From Algibacillus agarilyticus (GTDB lineage: Bacteria > Pseudomonadota > Gammaproteobacteria > Enterobacterales > Alteromonadaceae), in NCBI RefSeq assembly GCF_003286125.1, contig NZ_QMED01000018.1, forward strand, positions 14,342-78,341: a stretch of DNA of 64,000 nucleotides, read 5' to 3'. A program made the translations under genes and the position numbers. The notes beneath the pieces are model-generated. The model searched no databases, was not told where the DNA came from, and saw nothing but the letters and a program-made list of their open reading frames with translations. This document shows, one piece after another, positions 28,069 to 37,287 of the stretch (the first letter of the stretch is position 1; every line of letters begins with the position of its first letter).

Positions 28069-28517
28069 TTAACGACTGCAACAGCTGCAACGAGTAAATA
28101 GGGCCGGTCGATAATTAAGTCGATAACAACGGTTTATTGGGGCCTGTGCTTTACGGTTTACCAGGGTGCTAAACACCGACACACAGGTATTAAAAAGCTT
28201 GGTAATTTGTTTTTCATCATATTTCTTTATACACCTCAAGATTAAGAGGTTTCATAGTATTAAAGTAGACCGGTTTAGCGCCGTTGGCGCGTAAGCCACG
28301 TAAGCCGTCTAAGCCGGGTGATAGGGTATTAGCATAAACCCAACACAGGTATTTACCCGAGAAAGCCAGGTAAAAGGTAAAAATAGGTACCTTCGTTTAG
28401 AGTTCATTATGGCAGCTTACTCGGACCTCGTTAAACCGCCTTACGTCAAAATATAAACCTCATGCAAATATCAAGACCTGACCCCGAAGTTACGCCTTAC
28501 TAGTTGACCTCGATAGA
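28069..28517. other. Mobile-element debris downstream of selO
   Basis: No intact gene is present. The minus strand has one open stretch without a start, 28217-28396 (59 codons, ending NTMKPLNLEVYKEI), which may be a fragment of a lost gene. ATATCAAGACCTGACCCC at about 28468-28485 resembles, from memory, sequence found next to REP-associated (Y1-type) transposase genes. Overall it reads as remnants of inserted DNA at the start of the accessory zone. Confidence 0.4.
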
Positions 28518-28892
28518 TTAATCCTTACAATAAACGCCTTTGTTTCTATCGGCTAAAGTTATATCATCACCAAGGCCAGATTCATCAGTTTTATTTTTAC
28601 CAACTGAATAAACAAGGTTTAAATTCTCTTGGTACAAATATCTACTTCCCCAAGCGTCAGAAAAGTTATCTTGTCCATATGCAATTATTTTTTCTTGGTG
28701 ATTATCAGGAAGTTCATCAAAATTTAATACCCCTTCTGAATCCGGATAGAACACTAGAGCATAATTTATCAACGTGAAAAATGACGTTTTATAATTTAAG
28801 CATTCCTCTTGCCGCTCATCAGTTACCATTTTACCAATGAGCAGTATGGATAAACTAGCCACAAATACAAACACTAAAATATATCTAATCAT
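28518..28892 (-). CDS. Small membrane-anchored protein with GspG-like C-terminus
   Basis: The 124-residue protein has one N-terminal transmembrane helix or uncleaved signal (about 3-22). The periplasmic part resembles the end of the type II secretion major pseudopilin GspG: DAWGSRYLYQ, then VYSVGKNKTDESGLGDDITLAD, matching the pattern of an Asp-Trp-Gly-Tyr strand followed by a Ca-binding G-GDDI loop. There is no prepilin leader (no G-F-T-L-I-E), so it is not a true pseudopilin. The start codon directly follows the stop of a truncated upstream frame (TAGATG), indicating a former two-gene unit. Function unknown. Confidence 0.6.
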   Translation of the reverse strand: MIRYILVFVFVASLSILLIGKMVTDERQEECLNYKTSFFTLINYALVFYPDSEGVLNFDELPDNHQEKIIAYGQDNFSDAWGSRYLYQENLNLVYSVGKNKTDESGLGDDITLADRNKGVYCKD

Positions 28893-29030
28893 CTAATCCA
28901 ATCGTTCAAAATCACCATAAGTAATAAGTACGCCGCTATCAACCTTTTTTCCACCAGAATAGGTTTTAGATAGACGGAAATTATGCACGATAGGCGAAAG
29001 TAAGTCTTTTATTTCATTGATATTATATGT
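28893..29030 (-). pseudogene. 3' fragment of an unknown gene
   Basis: A 45-codon frame without an ATG runs from a TAA at 29031-29033 to a TAG at 28893-28895 and abuts the next start codon. It reads like real protein (LLSPIVHNFRLSKTYSGG, then VLITYGDFERLD). It looks like the surviving C-terminus of a gene once cotranscribed with the GspG-like gene. The upstream DNA does not continue it in any frame I checked. Confidence 0.4.
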
Positions 29031-29171
29031 TTAATTGATGACTGTTCCATACAAATTTTAACCGCTTATCCAGTGAAGCTAACGTTTATATCTTTAGGTT
29101 AATAAAGTAGTATATGGTAAAGGACATTGTATGGGCGTACTTATAAATTTATAGGTATCAAAGGATAGAGC

Positions 29172-29441
29172 ATGGAAATGATTAGTATTACACAGTTAGT
29201 TATTTTAGTTTTAATAATATTGGCTCTTTTCGTTCAACATAAAAGGCATAGGTCTGGTGAATACGAACCTATTCACTATACTAAAAAACAACGTCTTATT
29301 TGGGCTGGCGTTATTGCCAGCCCAATGTTCTTCATTGGTATATCTTATGGCTTGTTGCCTTTCATTATTCTAAGCCTAGTCATTTTTTGGTATATCTTCG
29401 CTAAGAAGCAATTCTACAAGCGCAGGGTTATTAATAAGTAG
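29172..29441 (+). CDS. Small hypothetical inner-membrane protein
   Basis: This 89-residue protein has hydrophobic helices at about 6-22 and about 44-76 (probably two passes) joined by a basic, polar loop (HKRHRSGEYEPIHYTKKQR). The C-terminus is strongly basic (KKQFYKRRVINK), suggesting it lies inside. The ATG at 29172 follows AAGGATAGAGC. No known family is recognised. It stands alone in the accessory zone, opposite in direction to its neighbours. Confidence 0.55.
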   Translation: MEMISITQLVILVLIILALFVQHKRHRSGEYEPIHYTKKQRLIWAGVIASPMFFIGISYGLLPFIILSLVIFWYIFAKKQFYKRRVINK

Positions 29442-29585
29442 CCAATTTAGAAATTTAACTAATAAAATCATAAAAGACACGCATTAATATAAGACGCATC
29501 ACTTTGACTTATTAGCCACTAAAATTCGAAAAGGCGGTTCCCGATAATCGGAATGTATTTAGCAAACAAAAAAACAGAACGGTGG

Positions 29586-29627
29586 GGTTCGCAAGCTCAC
29601 GGCACCCTACCAACCAATCAGCTACAC
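29586..29627. repeat. GGTTCGCAAG repeat, copy 2
   Basis: This is the second copy of the unit at 20639, with the same 23-base core and the same AATCAGCTACACA tail. Here the core is extended to GGTGGGGTTCGC and GGCACCCTACC, improving the hairpin. A near-palindrome, TTCCCGATAATCGGAA, lies just upstream at about 29538-29553. Confidence 0.7.
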
Positions 29628-29681
29628 ATTCACTGTTCATGAGTAATAATAAATAATATCAATGAGTTGTTAATTCATGCT

Positions 29682-30755
29682 CTACATAAACTTTTCGTTT
29701 TGTGATTTACCTGGCAAATTAGTTTGCAGGGTATAAAGCCCGGTGCCTGAGGTAATAAGGAGTGTTTTCATGTTAGGCCCTCCAAACTCCATATTGGTTA
29801 TTTTGGGGGTGATGTACATTTTATTGAGCAATTTAGCATGGGGTGAATATACATAGATATTGCCTTCGTTGTGACTGGCTATGTATAGGTTGCCGGCACA
29901 ATCTACGGTGATGCCATCGGGTGAGGCCACACTGATGAACGGTGTGCGAGTACCGACTTGTCCACCTTTGCTTACGCTGTATACGCCTACTTCATTGGTG
30001 TGATCACCAACGTATAATTTACTTTCGTCTGGTGAGAGCACGATACCGTTGGGCTTGGCGCGTGTTTTATCGATTAAGCTGATTTTACCTTGTGGGGTTA
30101 GGCTAAATACGCCGGTGAAATCAAGCTCTTTAGTACGTTCACCAAGTTGCCAATCGGGATCGGTAAAATAGATTGTGCCATTGGAATGCAAAGCGATATC
30201 GTTGGGTGAGTTAAAATATTGACCTTGATAGCGGTCAATTAGTACTGTTTTTTCTTTTGTGGTGAGGTTTATTTTAGTCACCGAACGTGTGCTGTGGGTG
30301 AGGGCATATAAGTTGTTACCTTGGGCTAATAAGCCATTACTACCACTGTGTTTGATAAAGGTTGAAAGGGTATTGGGTAGTTGGAGTTTATAAATATTGG
30401 CCGCTGGACCTGTTGCTTGAGGGCTGCCAAAATTCATTTCAGAAAAATAAAACGCTTGCTGGCGATGAGACCATGTTGGCCCTTCTAAAAACAATAAATC
30501 AGCCGTTATTAATGTTGCTTGAGCGTTTGCTGATATTGGTGTTTGACCAGAGTCACATTGCGGGTTTTGTGTGGCATAAGCTTGATTAAAGAGTAATGCA
30601 CTTAGGGTGATCAGTGCTTTTAGTGTTTGCTTTGTAAAGCGCATCAAACGGTTGCTTATTTGGCTCGGTTTTGAGTTTGTTTTTTGAATCAGTTTTTTAG
30701 TCATTTTTTGCGTGTTTTTAAAAATGATAGGGGACGAAGTTTTGTGTGTATTCAT
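29682..30755 (-). CDS. SMP-30/gluconolactonase-family beta-propeller protein, exported
   Basis: The 357-residue protein has the six-bladed SMP-30/LRE fold. Landmarks are LFLEGPTWSHRQQAFYFSEM (metal-binding Glu), NSPNDIALHSNGTIYFTDP (Asn and Asp ligands), RAKPNGIVLSPDESKLYVGD and ASPDGITVDCAGNLYIASH. The hydrophobic signal segment lies at about 46-60 and ends AYA, so the protein should reach the periplasm. Its n-region is unusually long if the start is 30755 (AAGG is nine bases upstream); Met38 at 30644 would give a normal signal but has no Shine-Dalgarno. Such enzymes hydrolyse sugar lactones. It may act with the sugar isomerase at 24940, but it is not in the same operon. Confidence 0.85.
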   Translation of the reverse strand: MNTHKTSSPIIFKNTQKMTKKLIQKTNSKPSQISNRLMRFTKQTLKALITLSALLFNQAYATQNPQCDSGQTPISANAQATLITADLLFLEGPTWSHRQQAFYFSEMNFGSPQATGPAANIYKLQLPNTLSTFIKHSGSNGLLAQGNNLYALTHSTRSVTKINLTTKEKTVLIDRYQGQYFNSPNDIALHSNGTIYFTDPDWQLGERTKELDFTGVFSLTPQGKISLIDKTRAKPNGIVLSPDESKLYVGDHTNEVGVYSVSKGGQVGTRTPFISVASPDGITVDCAGNLYIASHNEGNIYVYSPHAKLLNKMYITPKITNMEFGGPNMKTLLITSGTGLYTLQTNLPGKSQNEKFM

Positions 30756-30835
30756 GTGGCTTTGCCTTATTTTGTGAATTCACAGAGTAGTTAATTTGTG
30801 CTTTAAAGTCAATTTGACTATATTGTTTTAGCTGT

Positions 30836-30908
30836 TGCACACCATATTTTGAATTTAAGCATGTGAATATAAGCCATCGAATTTAAGCATATTGAATTGT
30901 GGTGTGCA
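30836..30908. repeat. Inverted repeat enclosing two direct repeats
   Basis: TGCACACCA (30836-30844) and TGGTGTGCA (30900-30908) are perfect inverted repeats. Between them GAATTTAAGCAT occurs twice (30851-30862 and 30879-30890), 28 bases apart. The structure lies upstream of an SMP-30 gene read leftward and of an orphan plus-strand terminator read rightward. It may be a regulatory array or part of a non-coding RNA. Confidence 0.55.
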
Positions 30909-31048
30909 GAGTGATTAGTTCGGCTTCGATATATTCTTTAGTGGCGGTTTATCAAAAAGTAAGGCTGGCTTAATAGTGACGGTGAAGTCATGCAGTGTTC
31001 AAAAAATATAAAACGATTTGGTATGCTGATATAAAATGATTGGCTGGG

Positions 31049-31088
31049 CGACTAACTTAACAGTGAGTTGTTAAGTTAGTCGTTTTTT
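31049..31088 (+). terminator. Strong plus-strand terminator with no plus-strand gene before it
   Basis: CGACTAACTTAACA and TGTTAAGTTAGTCG pair over 14 bases around a short loop, followed by TTTTTT on the plus strand. The other side has no matching A-run, so it does not suit the minus-strand miaE transcript that ends at 31105. It may end an unannotated RNA transcribed from the 30756-31048 gap. Confidence 0.75.
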
Positions 31089-31104
31089 GTTTTTACTTTT
31101 GTTT

Positions 31105-31677
31105 TTAATGAAGCGCTGCGCGATCGGGTAAGTTTTTACAAATTTCTGCTTCGGCAATTAATATTTCTTCTAAGCGAATATCGACGGTTTCTTTATCGAA
31201 ATATTCATAGGCTAATTCAACAAATAAATTTTTGTGTTTCTCTTCTGATTCGGCAATGGCGGCATAAAAATCTTTGTCTTGACCGGCTTCTAGCGCTTCG
31301 GCAACTAAGGCAAAACGTTCGTGACCTCGGGCTTCAATTACACCTGCCACTAATAAGCGGTCAAGAAAAAAGACATCTTTGCCATTGCGGAATAATTTAC
31401 GTATTTGGTTTATGTAAGCGTCTTTTTTATCGTCACCTAGGGTGATGTCTCTGGCTTCAATTAATTTTAATACTTCTTTGAAATGAATTAGTTCTTCAAT
31501 GGCGAGATCGGCCATGGCTCTAACTAATTTTTTTCGGTCTGGGTAGTGCGATAGCATTGCGGTTGCCATACCCGATGCTTTTTTTTCAGCTGCGGCGTGA
31601 TCTTGCAAAAAACTGTTGAAGTCAGCTAAGACGGTTTCGGTCCATGAGAAGGGTGTTTTATATTTTAGTTCAAACAT
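31105..31677 (-). CDS. miaE: tRNA-(ms2io6A37)-hydroxylase MiaE
   Basis: MiaE is a carboxylate-bridged di-iron monooxygenase that hydroxylates the isopentenyl side chain of ms2i6A at position 37 of certain tRNAs. The 190-residue helical bundle contains the ferritin-like ligand pairs HAAAEKKASG, LAIEELIHFKEV, EARGHERFALV and ESEEKHKNLFVELA. The N-terminus (FELKYKTPFSWTETVL) fits the family. It lies just downstream of the sulfotransferase gene on the same strand, 89 bases away, and may be cotranscribed with it and radD. Confidence 0.95.
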   Translation of the reverse strand: MFELKYKTPFSWTETVLADFNSFLQDHAAAEKKASGMATAMLSHYPDRKKLVRAMADLAIEELIHFKEVLKLIEARDITLGDDKKDAYINQIRKLFRNGKDVFFLDRLLVAGVIEARGHERFALVAEALEAGQDKDFYAAIAESEEKHKNLFVELAYEYFDKETVDIRLEEILIAEAEICKNLPDRAALH

Positions 31678-31765
31678 TGTTATTTCAAATTTTTAGTAAG
31701 TCTGCGCTAATTTTACCTTTGAACGCCTTGAGTAAAAAGTGTTATGGGCATTTTATTTTCAAGCG

Positions 31766-32395
31766 CTATTTTTCGAGATCGATTTTACCGTTATTAGTTG
31801 ATTCAATTTTGTTGGGGTGTTTTATTTTATTCCATGCGGTGACTTTGCCGCCTTTGTTGATCACGCTAAAGCCAGAGTGGGGCATGTTTTGCGTTATTTT
31901 TAAAAAGGCGAGTAGCTTGGCGTAAGCTTCGGGCTGACTCACATCAAGATTGAGTAGGTCGTTTGGTCGGTGTGAAAAATACGCCTGTATGCCTTGTTGA
32001 TGTTGCTCGTAACACTGAGTTAAAAATTGTGTATTGTTTATGTTGTCGAGCGTGAAAGGCGAAAAAACACGTTGGTAACAGCGTTTGATTATTGGGTTAA
32101 AGCCGCCATCATCACGCGTTACATTGGTATGCATGCGCGTTAGTAGTTGTTGAATAGACGGTAGCCAATGCGTTAAATCACGTGTGAGGTTAATAAACCG
32201 TGCGTTTGGGTAGTGTTTATCGAGTTGCTGATAATCTGCAAAAATGGGCGTGTCGGCAATAACTTGGGCATTGAGCATGGCTTTTTTTGTGTAAGCGGTG
32301 TGAGCGGTTTTAAAGCCGAGTTCAAGCAAAGCGACACAAACGCTTGTGGTTGCTGTGCGGGGTAAGCCAATAATAAAAATTTTGTTGCTGATCAT
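31766..32395 (-). CDS. Sulfotransferase-family protein
   Basis: The product has the PAPS-binding P-loop IFIIGLPRTATTSVCVALL near its N-terminus and the second nucleotide motif RFINLTRDLTHWLPS, both typical of the P-loop sulfotransferase superfamily. The C-terminal region (NKGGKVTAWNKI) could supply the remaining contacts. I start at 32395 (MISNKIF), where the P-loop strand begins; the frame extends to 32473 but would then overlap radD. Bacterial members of this group modify polysaccharides, lipids or small molecules, and some are only predicted enzymes. The acceptor is unknown. Confidence 0.78.
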   Translation of the reverse strand: MISNKIFIIGLPRTATTSVCVALLELGFKTAHTAYTKKAMLNAQVIADTPIFADYQQLDKHYPNARFINLTRDLTHWLPSIQQLLTRMHTNVTRDDGGFNPIIKRCYQRVFSPFTLDNINNTQFLTQCYEQHQQGIQAYFSHRPNDLLNLDVSQPEAYAKLLAFLKITQNMPHSGFSVINKGGKVTAWNKIKHPNKIESTNNGKIDLEK

Positions 32396-32432
32396 ATGCT
32401 TATTGCTTTCGTTGTATTTATTGATACGTATC

Positions 32433-34277
32433 TTAAAGCGCGTTGGCTTTACGATGGTTGCCTTGGTAATCAAAAATGCGTTCTTTTATTTGCCAGTAAT
32501 GTTTTTGCTTTTTGGCAATTACAAAATCTGGATGGCTAAAATGCACTTGATTGGTGACAACTTTGTCTACTTGAGTAAATGTAGGGGGTTCACGCCCTTG
32601 TTTGTAGCGTTTACCAAACAGTTGATTAAATTGGTTTTGACTGCGTTTGTATTGTAAATCAAATTGTTCACTGAGTTCTAATCCGTCTTCGTCGTAGTAG
32701 CGTATTTTTAGTTTGTTATTAACATTTTCAAACTGCATGGCGGCACAACGAATAACCATTAAATCTTTTAATTTGAGGGCTTGTTTTATTAAGTCATCGG
32801 GGTCAACTAATACATGGTCGCACTGATGACAGTAACGCGCGGCTATATCGTTTTCTTGATGGCAATTAGGGCACTCTTTAAAGACAAACCGAAATTCGCA
32901 TTGTTGTGCGGGCTGACTGGGCTCTGCATCTATTAATCCTTGGCAGCGTCGACCGTAATGTTCAATAACATCGCCATCACCATCAACTTGTCCCCAAAAG
33001 GTATTGGCAAAGTTGCACCTAGGGCAAGGTACCATAACCGGTACACTGGTTGAGTTAGGTTTGGGACTACCGACTTCAGGGTAATGTAAATCAAAATCGT
33101 TACCAGCATAATCAGCCACTAAACATTCTTTTTTACCTGGGGCTAACCGTAAACCTCGGCCGACTATTTGCTGATACAAGCTCACCGACTGAGTGGGGCG
33201 CAATATGGCAATAAAATCAACATGGGGGGCATCAAATCCGGTTGTTAACACCGATACGTTAACCAAGTATTTTATTTTTTGCGCTTTATAAGCTTGGATT
33301 ATGGCATCGCGTTGATGATTGGGCGTGGCGCCTGTTACGATTTCGGTTTGCTCGTTGGGTGCAAAATTTTTGATATAGCGTGCGATTTCTTGTGCGTGTT
33401 TAACACTAGCCGCAAACACCATGATGCCTTTTTTATGTTGGCTTAATTGGACTATTTGTTCGCAAATAGCTTCCGTTACGCGTGGATATTTTCCCAGTAA
33501 TTCGTTGACTTCTTTTGGGATAAACTCGCCATTGTTTCCAGGAATTAAACTCGAAAAGTCGTACTGTTCTATTGCTGCTTTAATGATGTTAGGCGGGGTT
33601 AAATATTTATTCTTGATCATGTAACGCAAAGGCAGCTCATATATACAGTGCGCAAACTGGACTGTTTGCTCGGTACGCGTGAAACCATAGTAATGATATT
33701 GATAGATCCAGCCGGTATCTAAACGATAGGGGGTTGCGGTTAACCCAAGCACTTTTAAATCGGGGTTATGTTGTTTTAAGTGATTAATGACTTGCTCGTA
33801 TTGACTGGTATGTTGTTCTTTTTTTTCTATACCTTCTTTTGTCTTTTCGGCTTTATCTGTGGTTTCTTCTGATGCTGATTGTGCACTGCCTTTTGTCGTT
33901 TCTTGGTTTAGCGAGACTCGGTGGCATTCATCTATAATAATTAAACTGTATTCGGTATTAAATTGCTCTAAATTTGGGCGAACCGATTGAATACTCGCAA
34001 ATGTCACTTGATGTTGGGTTTGCTTACGTTTTAAGCCCGCTGAAAAAATACCCGCTGTTAAGCCATAACTTTCGTATTTTTGATGATTTTGTTCAACGAG
34101 TTCTTTGACATGGGTTAACACCAGTATTTTTCGTTTGGCTAATTTTGCTAACTCGGCAATAACTAAACTTTTACCGGCTCCTGTGGGGAGTACGATCACA
34201 GCAGAGTCATTGGTTTTACGAAAATGTTTTAAGGTCGCGTTAACTGAATCTTGTTGATAAGGCCTGAGTTGATACAT
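32433..34277 (-). CDS. radD: RadD/YejH DEAD/DEAH-box helicase
   Basis: RadD is a superfamily 2 ATPase involved in double-strand-break repair and RecA-dependent recombination. The protein has motif Q-like LRPYQQDSV, Walker A VLPTGAGKSL, DEAH-like box IIDECH, motif III GLTATPYR, motif V VLTTGFDAPHVD and motif VI QIVGRGLRLAPGKKE. A C-terminal cysteine cluster (CPRCNFANTF, CPNCHQEND, CHQC) forms a zinc finger. An unusual Glu/Lys/Thr-rich insert of about 30 residues lies between DECH and the TAT motif. I start at the ATG at 34277, matching the family start; the frame further upstream runs into the valS terminator hairpin. Confidence 0.93.
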   Translation of the reverse strand: MYQLRPYQQDSVNATLKHFRKTNDSAVIVLPTGAGKSLVIAELAKLAKRKILVLTHVKELVEQNHQKYESYGLTAGIFSAGLKRKQTQHQVTFASIQSVRPNLEQFNTEYSLIIIDECHRVSLNQETTKGSAQSASEETTDKAEKTKEGIEKKEQHTSQYEQVINHLKQHNPDLKVLGLTATPYRLDTGWIYQYHYYGFTRTEQTVQFAHCIYELPLRYMIKNKYLTPPNIIKAAIEQYDFSSLIPGNNGEFIPKEVNELLGKYPRVTEAICEQIVQLSQHKKGIMVFAASVKHAQEIARYIKNFAPNEQTEIVTGATPNHQRDAIIQAYKAQKIKYLVNVSVLTTGFDAPHVDFIAILRPTQSVSLYQQIVGRGLRLAPGKKECLVADYAGNDFDLHYPEVGSPKPNSTSVPVMVPCPRCNFANTFWGQVDGDGDVIEHYGRRCQGLIDAEPSQPAQQCEFRFVFKECPNCHQENDIAARYCHQCDHVLVDPDDLIKQALKLKDLMVIRCAAMQFENVNNKLKIRYYDEDGLELSEQFDLQYKRSQNQFNQLFGKRYKQGREPPTFTQVDKVVTNQVHFSHPDFVIAKKQKHYWQIKERIFDYQGNHRKANAL

Positions 34278-34312
34278 ATGTTCTTTTTGGTTAAGCGTTT
34301 TTGGGTATATTA

Positions 34313-34348
34313 AAAAGCCCAATAATGCTTACATTATTGGGCTTTTAT
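34313..34348 (-). terminator. valS operon terminator (bidirectional form)
   Basis: AAAAGCCCAATAATG and CATTATTGGGCTTTT form a perfect 15-bp stem around CTTA, with A/T runs on both sides. It ends the pepA-holC-valS transcript and lies just ahead of radD. Confidence 0.93.
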
Positions 34349-34395
34349 TTTATCCCCAAGTCATTTGGGTAAAACAACGATAATGACTTATCGAG

Positions 34396-37263
34396 TTATA
34401 GTGCGTTGATGGTCGCTTTTTGCTCAGCTAATTTAGCTAATGCGGCTTCCATTTCAGCTAACTTAGCTTGCTCTTTTTCGATTACAGCCGGTGGTGCTTT
34501 GCTAACAAAACTGTCGTTTGAAAGTTTGCCTTGCACGCGTTGTAAATCTTTGTTTATTTTTTCGATATTTTTGTTTAAACGAGCAAGTTCAGCTTCGACA
34601 TCGATTAAACCGGCCATCGGGATCAATATTTCCATATTACCGACCATGGCGGTGGCTGAAACAGGCGCTTCGTCGCTAGCCGTTAACACGTTTATTGATT
34701 CAAGCTTAGCAAGACCTTGCAAAAATTGCTGGTTAGCGGTTAGACGACGCGCGTCTTCTGGCTCGGCATTTTTGATAAAGGCGTTTAAAGGTTTGTTTGG
34801 CGAGATGTCCATCTCACCTCGTATATTACGAATACCCACGATAAATTGCTTAACCCAATCTAAATCGGCCATGGCTAATTCATCAACTTTACTTGCATCA
34901 AACTCTGGGAATGCTTGCAACATAATGCTGTCGGCTTTAGTGGTATCAATTGCCGCCAGTGGCGCAACGCTTTGCCAGATTGTTTCAGTGATATAAGGCA
35001 TGAGTGGGTGCATTAAGCGTAATAAGCCTTCTAACACGGTCACTAATGTATGACGGGTTGCACGTTGTTGTGCTTCGTCACCTTTAAATAATACGGGTTT
35101 TGTTAATTCTAAATACCAATCGCAGAATTGATTCCAGGTGAATTCGTAAGCGGTATTCGCGGCTAAATCAAAACGATAATTGTCGACATGCTCGCTAAAG
35201 GTTTTAACCGTATGTTGGAACTGGCCTAAGATCCAACGATCAGCTAATGAGAAGCTCATCTCTGGTGTATGGCCGTCGGTATTAAAACCACAATCATGTT
35301 CTTCTGTGTTCATAAGTACGTAACGGCTGGCGTTCCATAACTTGTTACAGAAGTTGCGGTAACCTTCTAAACGGTTCATGTCCCAGTTGATATCACGACC
35401 GGTTGAGGCCATTGCCGCTAAGGTAAAACGCAATGCATCGGTTCCGTGAGCTTCTATCCCTTTTTCAAAGGTTTTACGCGTGGTTTTCTCGATTTTTTTA
35501 GCGACTTTTTCTTGCATTAAGTTGCTAGTACGCTTGGTTACTAAGCTTTCTAAATCAATACCGTCAATCATGTCGATTGGGTCAAGCACGTTACCTTTTG
35601 ATTTAGACATTTTATCGCCATTTTCATCGCGAATTAAGCCTGTCACATAAACGGTTTTGAATGGCACTTGTGGCTTGCCGTCTTCATCTTTAATGAAGTG
35701 CATGGTCATCATGATCATGCGCGCAACCCAGAAGAAAATTATATCAAAGCCGGTAACGAGTACTTCTGACGGATGGAAGGTTTTTAAATCGTCGGTGTTT
35801 TCTGGCCAGCCTTGGGTAGAGAATGTCCAAAGGGCTGATGAAAACCACGTATCAAGTACGTCTTCATCTTGCTTGAGTTCTAAATCGGCTGCTAGGTTGT
35901 TCTCTGCTCTTACTTCGGCTTCGTCGCGACCCACATATACGTTGCCTTCGTTGTCGTACCAAGCCGGAATGCGATGGCCCCACCATAACTGGCGTGAAAT
36001 ACACCAATCTTGAATATCGTTCATCCAAGCGTTGTACATGTTTTCGTATTGTTTTGGTACAAACTGAATTTCACCATCGGCCACGGCTTTTTTAGCCGGC
36101 TCGGCTAATGGTGCTGTTCTTACGTACCATTGGTCTGTTAATAGTGGTTCAATTACAACACCCGAACGATCGCCATAAGGGACGGTTAAGCTGTGATCTT
36201 CAATTTCTTCTAATAAACCTAAATCGTCAAACTCGCTGACAACTAACTTACGGGCTGCAAAACGATCAAGGCCATGAAAACGTTCTGGGATAGGTGCGTC
36301 GAAGGCGATCTCTTTACCGTTAAAGCTGTATGTTTCACCTTGGGTTAATATGGCTGCATCTTTATCAAAGATGTTGATCATGTCTAGCTGATGACGTTTA
36401 CCGACTTCGTTATCGTTAAAATCATGCGCCGGTGTGATTTTTACACAACCGGTGCCTTTTTCCATGTCAGCATGTTCATCTGCAACAATAGCAATGCGAC
36501 GACCTACGATAGGTAGAATGATATCTTTGCCAATGAGATCAATGTAGCGTTCATCTTCTGGGTTAACCGCAACACCGGTATCACCTAACATGGTTTCAGG
36601 ACGGGTGGTAGCCACAACAATATAGTCTTTGCCGTCTTTTGTTTTAACGCCATCTGCTAATGGGTAACGGAAATTCCACATGAAGCCTTTTTTGTCTTTG
36701 TTTTCTACTTCAAGATCTGAAATGGCGGTGTGTAATTTTGGATCCCAGTTTACAAGGCGTTTACCTCGGTAAATAAGGTCTTCTTTATGTAAGCGTACAA
36801 AGACTTCTTTTACGGCTTCAGATAAACCATCGTCCATGGTGAAACGTTCACGGTCCCAATCAACCGATGCACCTAAGCGACGTAATTGCTTGGTGATGGT
36901 GCCACCTGATTCTTTTTTCCAATCCCAGATACGATCGATAAAAGCATCACGGCCTAAATCGTGGCGCGTTTTGCCTTCTTCTGCTGCCAATTTACGTTCC
37001 ACAACCATTTGTGTTGCAATACCGGCGTGGTCGGTGCCGACTTGCCACAAGGTATTGTTACCTTGCATGCGTTTATAGCGCGTCAAGGTATCCATAATGG
37101 TATCTTGAAATGCGTGACCCATGTGCAGGCTGCCCGTTACATTTGGTGGTGGTATCATGATTGAGTAAGGTGTGCCTTGGCCTGATGGCTTAAAGTAACC
37201 TTTGGTTTCCCATGATTGGTAAAGTTCTTGCTCAATAGCTTGCGGATTAAATGTTTTTTCCAT
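34396..37263 (-). CDS. valS: Valyl-tRNA synthetase
   Basis: ValRS is a class I aminoacyl-tRNA synthetase with an editing domain that clears Thr-tRNA(Val). The 955 residues include the HIGH motif in [12 protein letters not shown] (about 41-52), the editing CP1 domain (about 190-340, [15 protein letters not shown]), the KMSKS motif DKMSKSKGN (about 550), an anticodon-binding domain and the C-terminal coiled coil ([20 protein letters not shown]). It is the last gene of pepA-holC-valS, 24 bases after holC, and ends at the terminator at 34313. Confidence 0.98.
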   Translation of the reverse strand: MEKTFNPQAIEQELYQSWETKGYFKPSGQGTPYSIMIPPPNVTGSLHMGHAFQDTIMDTLTRYKRMQGNNTLWQVGTDHAGIATQMVVERKLAAEEGKTRHDLGRDAFIDRIWDWKKESGGTITKQLRRLGASVDWDRERFTMDDGLSEAVKEVFVRLHKEDLIYRGKRLVNWDPKLHTAISDLEVENKDKKGFMWNFRYPLADGVKTKDGKDYIVVATTRPETMLGDTGVAVNPEDERYIDLIGKDIILPIVGRRIAIVADEHADMEKGTGCVKITPAHDFNDNEVGKRHQLDMINIFDKDAAILTQGETYSFNGKEIAFDAPIPERFHGLDRFAARKLVVSEFDDLGLLEEIEDHSLTVPYGDRSGVVIEPLLTDQWYVRTAPLAEPAKKAVADGEIQFVPKQYENMYNAWMNDIQDWCISRQLWWGHRIPAWYDNEGNVYVGRDEAEVRAENNLAADLELKQDEDVLDTWFSSALWTFSTQGWPENTDDLKTFHPSEVLVTGFDIIFFWVARMIMMTMHFIKDEDGKPQVPFKTVYVTGLIRDENGDKMSKSKGNVLDPIDMIDGIDLESLVTKRTSNLMQEKVAKKIEKTTRKTFEKGIEAHGTDALRFTLAAMASTGRDINWDMNRLEGYRNFCNKLWNASRYVLMNTEEHDCGFNTDGHTPEMSFSLADRWILGQFQHTVKTFSEHVDNYRFDLAANTAYEFTWNQFCDWYLELTKPVLFKGDEAQQRATRHTLVTVLEGLLRLMHPLMPYITETIWQSVAPLAAIDTTKADSIMLQAFPEFDASKVDELAMADLDWVKQFIVGIRNIRGEMDISPNKPLNAFIKNAEPEDARRLTANQQFLQGLAKLESINVLTASDEAPVSATAMVGNMEILIPMAGLIDVEAELARLNKNIEKINKDLQRVQGKLSNDSFVSKAPPAVIEKEQAKLAEMEAALAKLAEQKATINAL

Positions 37264-37287
37264 CGTCGTATCTAAGTTTCTTTTTGA

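Noticed and set aside
28217-28396. 59-codon minus-strand frame as a gene
   Set aside because: It has no start codon or ribosome-binding site and no recognised family; kept only as possible debris.
31049-31088. miaE terminator
   Set aside because: The T-run lies on the plus-strand side only; a minus-strand transcript from miaE would meet no U-tract.
34406-34996. 196-codon open frame antisense to valS
   Set aside because: It lies entirely within valS, whose assignment is certain; no start signal or homology is seen.
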